Of a DNA stretch of 10,051 bases, positions 1 through 6,397 are shown in pieces. A model generated the notes under the pieces. That model was not told the origin of the DNA, did no database searches, and worked only from the letters and a program-made list of their open reading frames with translations. The position numbers and the translations under genes are program-made. The stretch comes from Sulfurimonas sp. (GTDB taxonomy: Bacteria > Campylobacterota > Campylobacteria > Campylobacterales > Sulfurimonadaceae), in assembly GCA_027056465.1 (NCBI GenBank), contig JALUKS010000112.1:1-10051 (forward strand). Direction: 5' to 3'. Within the stretch, counting starts at the first letter, position 1; each line of letters opens with the position of its first letter.

Positions 1-2
1 CA

Positions 3-284
3 AAAGATGGAAAGTTTTTTACCGATATAGAGCTACAACTCAAAGAGTTTGGTTCACTAAAACTCCGTCTTGGAATGTTTGAGAAAAATCAGCTCAATAT
101 CAATATAAACGCTGAAAGTACAGCACTCAAAAAACTCCTTCAAGAAAATATACCAACACTCAAAAAACAGCTCACAGAGGTTGGTGTCATACCAATGAAT
201 ATCCGTTTTATAGATAATACCCCAAGCTCGGCTTATGAGCAATCAAGCCAAAGTATCAATACGGGTTTTGAGATAAAAGCATGA
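3..284 (+). CDS. FliK-like flagellar hook-length control protein, C-terminal part (5' truncated)
   Basis: The reading frame is open from base 3, so only the last 93 codons of a longer gene are present. The segment resembles the C-terminal Flg_hook domain of FliK. A 'LKLRLGMFEKNQLNI' strand pattern (roughly base 54 on) is followed by a helix with 'LKKLLQENIPTLKKQL' and then 'TEVGV', matching the family's 'G.l.v.i.a......lL......Lr..L...G' pattern. FliK-family proteins measure hook length and, through this domain, act on FlhB to switch flagellar export from hook to filament substrates. The neighbour fits: the stop codon overlaps by 4 nt the start of a gene encoding an FlhB C-terminal domain. 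The ATG at 75 is internal to the domain and is not the true start. The N-terminal export and ruler region lies outside the window, so the exact subfamily is uncertain. Confidence 0.72.
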   Translation, partial: KDGKFFTDIELQLKEFGSLKLRLGMFEKNQLNININAESTALKKLLQENIPTLKKQLTEVGVIPMNIRFIDNTPSSAYEQSSQSINTGFEIKA

Positions 285-547
285 AAGAGATGAAAGAAAA
301 AGCAGTAGCACTAAGCTATGACAAAGAGAGTAATTCTGCTCCAAAAGTTACAGCAAAAGGGGAAGGTCTTACAGCAGAAAACATCATAAAAATTGCAAAA
401 CTCCACGACATCCCCATCAAAAAAGATGAAGACCTTGTAGAGATGCTCTCAAAACTAGAGGTCGATAGAGAAGTTCCTCCTGAGATGTACAAGGCTATCG
501 CAGAGGTTTTTTCCTATATTTATAAACTTACTAAAGAGAAGAAATAG
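281..547 (+). CDS. Stand-alone FlhB C-terminal cytoplasmic domain protein (FlhX-type)
   Basis: This is an 88-residue protein made up almost entirely of the FlhB/YscU cytoplasmic C-terminal domain. Residues 7-15 ('KAVALSYDK') match the strand just after the FlhB NPTH autocleavage site. They are followed by 'APKVTAKGEGLTAENI', 'HDIPIKKDEDLVEML' and the closing 'EVPPEMYKAIAEVFSYIYKL', all hallmarks of the family. There are no transmembrane segments and no NPTH motif, so it corresponds to the already-cleaved FlhB-CC fragment. Such short homologues (FlhX) are known in Campylobacterota, where they can stand in for or assist FlhB-CC in export switching. The start ATG overlaps the stop of the FliK-like gene (ATGA), which suggests translational coupling and a shared role. 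No strong Shine-Dalgarno is seen. Confidence is high for the domain and moderate for the exact role. Confidence 0.88.
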   Translation: MKEMKEKAVALSYDKESNSAPKVTAKGEGLTAENIIKIAKLHDIPIKKDEDLVEMLSKLEVDREVPPEMYKAIAEVFSYIYKLTKEKK

Positions 548-565
548 TTTAAAAAGGTAGTTATC

Positions 566-592
566 AATAATCTGTGTCAACATCAGATAATT
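566..592. terminator. Weak candidate bidirectional terminator between convergent genes
   Basis: The 57-base gap between the convergent FlhX-type and HD-domain genes contains a hairpin: ATCTG (570-574) pairs with CAGAT (584-588) around a 9-base loop. After one A/A mismatch, three more A/T pairs extend it. On the minus strand a run of five T follows about 10 nt beyond the stem. The stem is short and AT-rich, so this is suggestive only. Confidence 0.3.
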
Positions 593-604
593 CCTAAATT
601 TCTT

Positions 605-1090
605 TTATTCTCTTCTTTTTTTACCCTTACCTGCATCATCACAAGCCAAAAAATTCATGAGATCTTCTTTCATACTATCATCTAAAGTCTCCCAAATAGC
701 CTGCTTCTGTGCATAGCGTTCTAAATCCTCTTTTTTTGATTTTTTTATGTCACGTATGAGGTAGTGGTATCGGACAAGTTTTTTTGTATATTCACTCACA
801 AAAGAGCAGTTCTTTATGACCTGATAACTTCGCTCCTCATGGTCAGTAAAACTCCACTCATGATATATCAAATCCTCTTCATCTTTTTTAAATGCAGTGA
901 GAGGTTTTCCTATATCATGAAGGAGTCCTGCCGGAACAAAATGCCATTTCCCTGCTTTTACACACTCATAAGTTACACGAAGAGTATGAATGAAAACACC
1001 ATGTTGATGCCATTTATTTTGAGTAAAGAGAAGTGAATCCCAAAAAGCATATGAAAAAATACTATTATTTATATCGCTACTGCTGTGCAT
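605..1090 (-). CDS. HD-domain metal-dependent phosphohydrolase-like protein
   Basis: This 161-residue protein has the pattern of the HD superfamily: a histidine in 'FIHTLRVT' (H35), the defining doublet in 'GLLHDIGKP' (H58-D59), further histidines at H84 ('DHEERS') and H109 ('VRYHYLI'), and an acidic pair at D151-D152. These are the usual metal ligands of HD phosphohydrolases, which act on nucleotides or cyclic nucleotides; the substrate here cannot be told. The 'HDIG' start is shared with HD-GYP proteins, but the GYP part is missing. There is no signal peptide or membrane segment, and the C-terminus is basic ('GKGKKRRE'). The ATG lies inside the end of the recombinase gene (22-nt overlap, different frame), with AGGG about 7 nt upstream. 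It is the last gene of a four-gene minus-strand operon. Confidence 0.75.
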   Translation of the reverse strand: MHSSSDINNSIFSYAFWDSLLFTQNKWHQHGVFIHTLRVTYECVKAGKWHFVPAGLLHDIGKPLTAFKKDEEDLIYHEWSFTDHEERSYQVIKNCSFVSEYTKKLVRYHYLIRDIKKSKKEDLERYAQKQAIWETLDDSMKEDLMNFLACDDAGKGKKRRE

Positions 1091-1932
1091 CTATTAGCCC
1101 TATAGTGTTGTTCCTGAGATGAGATAGGATGATACACTTCTACAGTCTCTCGTAAATTTTGCTTCTCAATATGAGTGTAAATTTGAGTCGTAAGAAGAGA
1201 AGCATGACCTAGAAGCTCCTGTACAACCCTCAAGTCTGCTCCACCCGTTATAAGTGAAGTTGCATAGGAGTGGCGAAGTATATGAGGAGAAACTCCTAAG
1301 TACTTCTGTGTGATTTTATAAGCACTGATTCTACTAAGTGTTTTTCCTTGATAGTTCGACCAGATAAACTCTCTCTCAAAAGGCATCTCTAGCTTATACT
1401 CGTATATCGCTTTTGTAGCAACTTTTGCTAGAGGCACTATGCGTTCTTTCTCTCCTTTAGCATGTCGAATATGTAACCACTCATCCTCTATATCACTAAA
1501 TTCTAAACTTAGTGCCTCACTTATACGAGTACCTGAGGCATAAAGAAAAAGGATGAGTGCGAAGTCGCGTTTACCTATCCAAGAGGATTTATCTATGAGA
1601 GAGAGACCGGCTTTCACCTCTTCATAAGAGAGATATTTTGGAAGAAGTTTTGGGATTTTTGCAAACTGGAATTTATCTATTTTTTCGCTAAACTGTTCTT
1701 TAAAACAGAAGTCAAAAAAGGCATTTACTGCTGATAGTTTCCGATTTAATGTACGTTTATTCTCATAAATAGCTAAGATGCTTAGAAGTTTTTCAGAGTT
1801 TAAGGAGAGAAGAGGTTTTTTTGAAAACTCCTCTATCTGTAGTAAATCACTTTTATAAGCAGATACACTCTTTTTAGAGAGTGCTCGTGTAACAGTGATA
1901 TACTCTAAAAATGCTTCGAGTTCATTGGACAT
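1069..1932 (-). CDS. Xer-type tyrosine recombinase/integrase
   Basis: This 287-residue protein has the two-domain layout of Xer recombinases. The N-terminal SAM-like core-binding region spans about 1-90 ('RALSKKSVSAYKSDL', then 'NRKLSAVNAFFDF'). The catalytic domain carries R136 ('ASGTRISEAL'), K159 ('HAKGEKERIVPL'), H217 and R220 ('SPHILRHSYATS'), H243 ('LLGHASLLTTQ') and the nucleophile Y252 ('IYTH'), so the active site appears complete. The size matches XerC/XerD (about 300 residues) and is shorter than the XerH that usually resolves chromosome dimers in this phylum, so this may be a second, less-characterised Xer. No attachment site or phage gene is nearby, and its place inside an operon argues against a mobile-element integrase. 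The ATG overlaps the upstream lipoprotein stop by 1 nt (TAATG). A short non-conserved tail of about 17 residues overlaps the HD gene. Confidence 0.88.
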   Translation of the reverse strand: MSNELEAFLEYITVTRALSKKSVSAYKSDLLQIEEFSKKPLLSLNSEKLLSILAIYENKRTLNRKLSAVNAFFDFCFKEQFSEKIDKFQFAKIPKLLPKYLSYEEVKAGLSLIDKSSWIGKRDFALILFLYASGTRISEALSLEFSDIEDEWLHIRHAKGEKERIVPLAKVATKAIYEYKLEMPFEREFIWSNYQGKTLSRISAYKITQKYLGVSPHILRHSYATSLITGGADLRVVQELLGHASLLTTQIYTHIEKQNLRETVEVYHPISSQEQHYRANRCTAVAI

Positions 1933-2939
1933 TATTCAACACTAATAGTCGTGTCATTTATAAAGAATTTTTTATTGCCCATAAATATAAATCCATCAGA
2001 ATCAAAATCAACTTCATGCACAGAGTAGTCAAAAGATTTTTTATCTACTACTATCATATAACCCTCTTTTTCCAATATATAAAGCTTGTTTCCATCATTT
2101 ATCATGCCATAGAAGTGTGCAAAAGGAAATTTAATTTTAGAGATAACTTGAAGATTTGGCGTTAGAGAGATTATTTCCCCCTGTTTTGTAGCGATATAAA
2201 GAGTGTTCTTATCATGCACAATATTTCGTATCTCATACTTAGCTCTAATCTCTTTTTGAGCTATCGAGAGTATACTATAACTTGTCGTGGCTATGATTCT
2301 GTTTTGTATAACATCGAGAGAAATAACATTATTAAAATTATCTTCACTTGAAACTATAACAGTACGGAGTCTTTTCTTCTCGGCATCATTGACAAAAATT
2401 ACTTTTCCATCCAATGTAGCAAAAAGAACTAGACCATCCATAAAAAGAGGATTCACTATGCGAGAGTCTGCTGCCACATACTTCCCACCCTGTTCTTTAA
2501 AAAGTATCGCTTTTGTATTTAAGTCATAAAGAGCGATTTCATTATCTGCAAAAACTACAGCGAGTTCACCTCCCTGAACAGAGGCACCTGCTACAGTTTT
2601 TTTTAGATTTATACTCTTTTTTACTGTTGTATCTTTAGTTGAGACTAAAGAGACATTTCCATCTGTACTCCCACTGATAATCCATCCATCGCTCTGAGAT
2701 ATTAAACGATAACTACTGTTTATATCTAAAGGGATAATGCCTTTAGCAGTAAGCACTTTAGAATCTTCTAAAAGTGCTACATTTGAAGCAGTATCTTCAA
2801 TCATAAACTTAGAATCTTTATCTTTATTCCAGTCACTACCAAGTTGTGTTGGTTTATAAACTTCTTTTGTACTACATGCAGAAAAAAGTAGAACCATTAG
2901 TATGCTATAAAGTGTAGGAATTATTAGAATATTTTTCAA
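1932..2939 (-). CDS. BamB-like beta-propeller lipoprotein
   Basis: This 335-residue protein begins with a lipoprotein signal: lysine at 2, a hydrophobic stretch, and 'LLFSAC' with C22 as the likely lipidated cysteine. The remainder consists of repeated beta-strand units of propeller type ('DGNVSLVSTKD', 'NEIALYDLNTKAILF', 'DGKVIFVNDAEKK', 'TKQGEIISL', 'EGYMIVVDKKS'), resembling PQQ-like or BamB propellers. BamB is the outer-membrane lipoprotein of the BAM machinery that inserts beta-barrel proteins. Support for the assignment comes from the upstream neighbour, a YfgM-like protein: yfgM and bamB are adjacent in this order in E. coli. The start is TTG. The next ATG (codon 15) would leave no charged N-region, so TTG is preferred although only a distant GGAG precedes it. 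Sequence similarity to classical BamB looks weak, so this is partly inference. Confidence 0.65.
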   Translation of the reverse strand: MKNILIIPTLYSILMVLLFSACSTKEVYKPTQLGSDWNKDKDSKFMIEDTASNVALLEDSKVLTAKGIIPLDINSSYRLISQSDGWIISGSTDGNVSLVSTKDTTVKKSINLKKTVAGASVQGGELAVVFADNEIALYDLNTKAILFKEQGGKYVAADSRIVNPLFMDGLVLFATLDGKVIFVNDAEKKRLRTVIVSSEDNFNNVISLDVIQNRIIATTSYSILSIAQKEIRAKYEIRNIVHDKNTLYIATKQGEIISLTPNLQVISKIKFPFAHFYGMINDGNKLYILEKEGYMIVVDKKSFDYSVHEVDFDSDGFIFMGNKKFFINDTTISVE

Positions 2940-2943
2940 CTGT

Positions 2944-3540
2944 TTACTTCACTCCATAGTGCATAAGAGCATGGGCTATGTTAGCAAGTGGTGAGTCAAG
3001 ATTTATCATACTAAGAAGTTCATGAGACTCTTTTATCTTCTTCTCTTTCATAAGAATAATAGCACTCTGAACACGAGCTAAATCAGCATAAATAGCAGTT
3101 TGATTCTCAGCATAGGCATTGAGTTTACTTATATCCTGTGAATTTTGTGCCAATGCGTATGATGCTAAATCACCTACTAAAAGTGCTTTTGATTTTGTGA
3201 GAGTTTTCATCTTCGCCATATCTTTGTTGGCTATGGCTTGAGAATAGACCCATACATCATGAAGTTTTGGACTTAAATCTTCTAGTCTTGCCAAAGTTGC
3301 AGGATTATTTGCATTTGCCTGAAGTGCTATTAAAACTGTATTTGCTTCATCTATAGTGTTTTGCTTATTAATATTGTATGCCATATTTCCTGCTACAAAA
3401 AGTACAACAGCCACAACACTTCCAATCATAAGATTTTTATATTTTTTTACAAATTTTTCCGTAACAACGGCCTTTTCAAAAAACTTCTCTTCTGAAGTCA
3501 ACTCGTCTTTTACCATCTCTAAATCATTTTTTAAACTCAA
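2944..3540 (-). CDS. YfgM-like membrane-anchored protein, TPR-like C-terminal region
   Basis: This 198-residue protein has a charged cytoplasmic N-terminus of about 36 residues, one transmembrane helix at about 37-55 ('LMIGSVVAVVLFVAGNMAY') and an alpha-helical, alanine-rich remainder ('LVGDLASYALAQ', 'IYADLARVQSAIILM', 'PLANIAHALMHYGVK'). This is the layout of YfgM, a single-pass inner-membrane protein with a TPR-like domain that associates with the Sec translocon and periplasmic chaperones in E. coli. The gene is first in the operon and 4 nt upstream of the BamB-like gene, as yfgM precedes bamB in E. coli. The start is TTG at 3538-3540, supported by AAGGA (3547-3551) at 6-nt spacing. The next in-frame ATG is at codon 9. 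The fold assignment comes from layout and context rather than strong motif matches. Confidence 0.6.
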   Translation of the reverse strand: MSLKNDLEMVKDELTSEEKFFEKAVVTEKFVKKYKNLMIGSVVAVVLFVAGNMAYNINKQNTIDEANTVLIALQANANNPATLARLEDLSPKLHDVWVYSQAIANKDMAKMKTLTKSKALLVGDLASYALAQNSQDISKLNAYAENQTAIYADLARVQSAIILMKEKKIKESHELLSMINLDSPLANIAHALMHYGVK

Positions 3541-3546
3541 AAAATT

Positions 3547-3551
3547 TCCTT
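3547..3551 (-). promoter_or_regulatory. Shine-Dalgarno deciding the TTG start of the yfgM-like gene
   Basis: AAGGA on the minus strand lies 6 nt before the TTG at 3540. It is the only good ribosome binding site nearby and supports the unusual start over the ATG at codon 9. Confidence 0.7.
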
Positions 3552-3568
3552 TTATTTACTAGTCCCTT

Positions 3569-3577
3569 ATTTTACCA
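3569..3577 (-). promoter_or_regulatory. Candidate extended -10 promoter for the yfgM-bamB-xer-HD operon
   Basis: The minus strand reads TGGTAAAAT, an extended -10 (TGnTAnAAT-like) with a -10 hexamer at 3569-3574, about 28 nt upstream of the TTG start. No clear -35 is present, which is common for sigma-70 promoters in Campylobacterota. It faces away from the gatC promoter. Confidence 0.5.
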
Positions 3578-3606
3578 ACAAATATGTTAAAGTTTTATCA
3601 AATCTA

Positions 3607-3615
3607 TGCTAAAAT
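3607..3615 (+). promoter_or_regulatory. Candidate extended -10 promoter for gatC-yffB-pilT
   Basis: TGCTAAAAT carries an extended -10 with the hexamer TAAAAT at 3610-3615, about 25 nt upstream of the gatC ATG. A weak -35-like TTAAAG (3587-3592) sits 17 nt further upstream in AT-rich DNA. Confidence 0.5.
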
Positions 3616-3640
3616 CATTTAAAAATAGTAAGGAATATAT

Positions 3641-3931
3641 ATGAAAGTAGATGATGCCCTCTTATCGAAACTAGAAAAGTTATCTTTTTTACAAATAAAT
3701 GATGACAAACGCGAGGAGATTAAAGAGCAACTCTCCGAGATAGTAAGTTTTGTAGATAATCTTAGTGAATTAAATACTGATGGAGTTGATGCTAACTTTT
3801 CCATGGATGACCACCCTACACCACTTCGTGAAGATAGTGTAAAACCAAGCACTCAAATAAGTGAAGATATACTATCTCATGCACCAAAAAGCGTAGATAA
3901 TTTCTTTATCGTTCCTAAGATTATAGAGTAG
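3641..3931 (+). CDS. gatC: Asp-tRNA(Asn)/Glu-tRNA(Gln) amidotransferase subunit C
   Basis: This 96-residue protein is the normal length for GatC. It shows the family features: an N-terminal helix 'ALLSKLEKLSFLQIND', then 'LSEIVSFVDNLSELNTDGVD', the conserved 'PLREDSVKPS' segment, 'ILSHAPKSVDNFFIVPKII' and a C-terminal end typical of the family. GatC is the small subunit that wraps around GatA and GatB. The complex converts Glu-tRNA(Gln) and Asp-tRNA(Asn) to the amidated forms in organisms lacking the matching synthetases, as is usual in Campylobacterota. gatA and gatB are not in this window, which is also common in this phylum. AAGGA (3630-3634) lies 6 nt before the ATG. It is the first gene of the plus-strand operon with the yffB-like and pilT genes. 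Confidence 0.95.
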   Translation: MKVDDALLSKLEKLSFLQINDDKREEIKEQLSEIVSFVDNLSELNTDGVDANFSMDDHPTPLREDSVKPSTQISEDILSHAPKSVDNFFIVPKIIE

Positions 3932-3935
3932 TCGT

Positions 3936-4277
3936 ATGATAAAAGTTTATGGTATTAAAAATTGTGACAGTGTGAAAAAAGCTCTCAAGTTTTTTAAGAC
4001 TCATGATTTAGAATACACTCTCTTTGACTTTAAAACAGAGACTCTTCCTTGCGAGAAGATAAGCTTATGGCTAACAAAAGTAGAGATAAAAACACTTTTT
4101 AATGCTAGAAGCAGTACTTACCGTAACTTAAAGCTCAAAGAGATGAACCTAGATGAAAGTGAACAAATAGAGTGGCTTTGTAAAGAAAATCTTCTTATAA
4201 AACGCCCTATTGTTGAGTATAAAGATGAAGTCATAGTAGGCTTCAATGAAGAAAATTACCAAAGGAATTTTTTATGA
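3936..4277 (+). CDS. YffB/Spx/ArsC-family protein
   Basis: This 113-residue thioredoxin-fold protein matches E. coli YffB, as remembered, along its whole length: 'VYGIKNCDSVKKALKF' at the N-terminus, 'LFNARSSTYRNL' in the middle, then 'LIKRPIVEY' and 'VGFNEENYQRNF' at the end. The cysteine C10 sits at the ArsC active-site position, but neither the Spx-type CxxC nor the ArsC CX5R pattern is present (it reads CDSVKKA). The two other cysteines (C39, C82) are outside these patterns. The family is often annotated as arsenate reductase; for the YffB branch arsenate reduction has not been shown and a glutathione- or thiol-linked role is more likely. It starts 4 nt after gatC and its stop overlaps the pilT start by 4 nt (ATGA). 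Confidence 0.88.
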   Translation: MIKVYGIKNCDSVKKALKFFKTHDLEYTLFDFKTETLPCEKISLWLTKVEIKTLFNARSSTYRNLKLKEMNLDESEQIEWLCKENLLIKRPIVEYKDEVIVGFNEENYQRNFL

Positions 4278-5377
4278 GCGAAGAGATTGAGGGACAAGTT
4301 GCCCCAGAAAAAAAACGATTAGACATCAAGAAACTACTCAAGTCGGTACTCGCGTTTAAGTCATCAGACCTGCACCTTGTTGTTGGAAGTGAACCACAGA
4401 TTCGTATAGATAAAGAGTTACGTGCGCTGAACCTTCCTGTACTTGATGCTAAAGATGTAGAAGAGATGGCTTACTCTATTATAGAAGATAAGCAGAAAAA
4501 AGAGTTTGAAGAGCATAACGAGCTTGACTTCTCTTTTGAACTCAAAAACATTGGACGTTTTCGTGCGAACTATTACCGTACTATTCACGGTATTGCTTGT
4601 GCATTTCGTATGATTCCTATTGAGATTCCTACACTTGACGAGTATGGAAATCCTCCTATTTTTAAAGAACTTATCAAAAAAGAGAAGGGTCTTATACTCG
4701 TAACTGGTCCAACTGGATCTGGTAAATCAACTACTCTAGCCTCAATGCTTCATGAGATAAATATCACAGAGCGCAGACACATCATCACTATCGAAGATCC
4801 TGTAGAGTTTGTGCATAAAAATGAAAAATCTCTTTTTTCTCAACGTGATGTAGGAAGCAATACTGCTTCATTTGCAGCTGCACTGAAGTATGCTCTTCGT
4901 CAAGATCCAGACATCATCCTTATCGGGGAGATGCGTGATGCTGAGACTATTGGGGCAGCTCTTACTGCAGCTGAGACTGGTCACCTAGTGTTTGGTACTC
5001 TGCATACGAACTCTGCACCTGGTACTATCAACCGTATTATAGATGTTTTCGATGGAGATGCACAGGCACAAATCAGAGCACAACTTGCTTCTTCACTTGT
5101 TGCCGTTGTGTCTCAAACACTTATTCCTAGAATTGGTTCAGGAAAGGTAGCTACTCAAGAGATACTTATCACAAACCCAGCTATAGCTAATCAGATTCGT
5201 GAAGATAAAGTACATCAGATTTATTCTCAAATGCAGTTAAATCAACAAGAGACTAAGATGACAACACAAACACAGCAACTCTTAGAGTTTATGCAAAAGA
5301 ACATTATCTCTAAAGAGAATGCTCTTAAAAACTCTAATAGACCAGAAGAGCTATTAAAAGTGCTTGGGAACCTTTAG
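4274..5377 (+). CDS. pilT: Type IV pilus retraction ATPase PilT
   Basis: This 367-residue protein is a full-length PilT hexameric ATPase, which powers retraction of type IV pili for twitching, surface sensing or DNA uptake. An N-terminal PAS-like domain (about 15-115, with 'SDLHLVVGSEPQIRID') precedes the ATPase core. The Walker A motif is GPTGSGKS at 145-152 (K151), the Asp box is 'ITIEDPVEF' at 171-179, the Walker B region is 'DIILIGEMRD' at 213-222 with E219, and the His box is 'HLVFGTLHTNSA' at 237-248. The C-terminal part has a PilT-like 'ANQIREDKVHQIYSQMQ' segment, related to the retraction-specific AIRNLIRE motif, which favours PilT over PilB. AAGGA (4262-4266) lies 7 nt before the ATG. 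No pilin or pilus assembly gene is adjacent. The first 16 or so residues are a charged extension. Confidence 0.95.
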   Translation: MSEEIEGQVAPEKKRLDIKKLLKSVLAFKSSDLHLVVGSEPQIRIDKELRALNLPVLDAKDVEEMAYSIIEDKQKKEFEEHNELDFSFELKNIGRFRANYYRTIHGIACAFRMIPIEIPTLDEYGNPPIFKELIKKEKGLILVTGPTGSGKSTTLASMLHEINITERRHIITIEDPVEFVHKNEKSLFSQRDVGSNTASFAAALKYALRQDPDIILIGEMRDAETIGAALTAAETGHLVFGTLHTNSAPGTINRIIDVFDGDAQAQIRAQLASSLVAVVSQTLIPRIGSGKVATQEILITNPAIANQIREDKVHQIYSQMQLNQQETKMTTQTQQLLEFMQKNIISKENALKNSNRPEELLKVLGNL

Positions 5378-5384
5378 GGTTCTC
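5366..5384. terminator. Candidate bidirectional terminator hairpin between pilT and midA-like gene
   Basis: GGGAACC (5366-5372) pairs with GGTTCTC (5378-5384), with one G-T pair, around a 5-base loop TTTAG. The loop contains the pilT stop codon (5375-5377), and the hairpin also lies 4 nt beyond the end of the midA-like gene (5388) coming from the other side. No strong T run follows on either strand, so it may be a weak or dual-use terminator. Confidence 0.5.
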
Positions 5385-5387
5385 CTT

Positions 5388-6395
5388 CTATCTCTCTTTA
5401 CGAAAGCGTATCATCTTAAAACGCTCTCCCAAAAAGTCAGGAAGAATAAGCATTTTTGCTTTTTCTAACTCCTGCCTATAAATCTTCTCATCAACATTCT
5501 CTTTAAGCATCTCTAACAAATCCAACATTCCCATATCTATAAGTGCTACCATTTGAGCTTTAAGTTCTACAAACTTTATGCCAGCTTCTTCATAGGCATC
5601 TTTAACATGTGCAAAAGTCACATCGTAAGTGATGTCACTCTTAGCAAAAAGCTCCTCTCTCGGCTGATAATCTTCATTATCTTTTGGGATAAAGAAAGGA
5701 AGAACCTTATGCTTTGTGTAGATACGAAGAGAGAAGTCAGGACGAGCAGCCATCTCTCCATAATCAAAACTCATAAACTCAAACTTCTCAGCAGCGTTTG
5801 CCATCTCTTGTGCAAACTCCTCATAACCAAGAGCTATTTCACCTCTATCTTTCGCATAGCGTTTTGCTTTTTGTTCTACCCACGCATCTTCGCTATCAAA
5901 CTCTACATTATGAGCATCTACTCTTGCAGTTTTTCCCTTAAAGTAAAGCTCACAAGGAAATGCATCAAAGATTTCATTTGCTATAAAAAAAGCATTTTTA
6001 GAGTGGAATTCCGTGAGCGACTTGTAGTGTGTTAGTTCTATAGCATCGCCAAAGCTCTCTTCAAAATATTTAGTCTGCTGTCTCTGTAAATCATCAAATC
6101 TCTCTATGATAACAAAGTTAAAACTCTCTAACAGCTCTGGTCGGAGAGTATAAAGAAACTCACAAACATCAGCTAAGAAGTAGCCGTGATGCGCTCCTAT
6201 CTCACAGATAGTAGCATTTTTCTCTAAAAAGCCCTCATCCACTAAAGAGATGATATGTTTAGCGATAGTCCCACCAAAAAATTTACTTGTACTTACCGCA
6301 GTATAAAAGTCACCCTCTTTACCGATGTTTTTGTAAGTAGCATAGTAGCCATCTTCACCATAGAGCCACTCTGCCATATATTTACTAAATTTCAA
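5388..6395 (-). CDS. MidA-family (DUF185/NDUFAF7-like) SAM-dependent methyltransferase
   Basis: This 335-residue protein has the signature segments of the DUF185/MidA family: 'EGDFYTAVSTSKFFG' (27-41), the SAM-binding strand-loop 'ICEIGAHHGYFLADV' (63-77), 'IANEIFDAFP' (138-147), 'FMSFDYG' (207-213) and 'SDITYDVTFAHV' (253-264). The mitochondrial homologue NDUFAF7 methylates an arginine on a complex I subunit; the bacterial substrate is not established. The SAM loop has HH where many relatives have a glycine-rich turn. The start is TTG, 2 nt after the tolC stop, with AAGGA inside the last tolC codons at 8-nt spacing; the next ATG is at codon 7. It is the last gene of the minus-strand run and converges with pilT. 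Confidence 0.85.
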   Translation of the reverse strand: MKFSKYMAEWLYGEDGYYATYKNIGKEGDFYTAVSTSKFFGGTIAKHIISLVDEGFLEKNATICEIGAHHGYFLADVCEFLYTLRPELLESFNFVIIERFDDLQRQQTKYFEESFGDAIELTHYKSLTEFHSKNAFFIANEIFDAFPCELYFKGKTARVDAHNVEFDSEDAWVEQKAKRYAKDRGEIALGYEEFAQEMANAAEKFEFMSFDYGEMAARPDFSLRIYTKHKVLPFFIPKDNEDYQPREELFAKSDITYDVTFAHVKDAYEEAGIKFVELKAQMVALIDMGMLDLLEMLKENVDEKIYRQELEKAKMLILPDFLGERFKMIRFRKER

Positions 6396-6397
6396 AT

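Noticed and set aside
764..1036. Plus-strand open frame of 90 codons opposite the HD-domain gene
   Set aside because: It lies entirely antisense to a gene with clear HD motifs, has a low-complexity membrane-like translation, and no ribosome binding site or family resemblance.
1069..1932. Possible phage or genomic-island integrase
   Set aside because: No attachment repeats, tRNA gene or phage genes are nearby, and it sits inside a tight operon with envelope genes, so a Xer-type housekeeping role is more likely.
3619..3852. Minus-strand frame of 77 codons over gatC
   Set aside because: It is antisense to the conserved gatC gene and covers its start and ribosome binding site; Ser-rich translation without features.
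5553..6035. Plus-strand open frame of 160 codons opposite the midA-like gene
   Set aside because: It is the longest antisense frame but its translation is rich in Phe, Ile, Cys and Ser with no recognisable motif, as expected for the shadow of a coding region.
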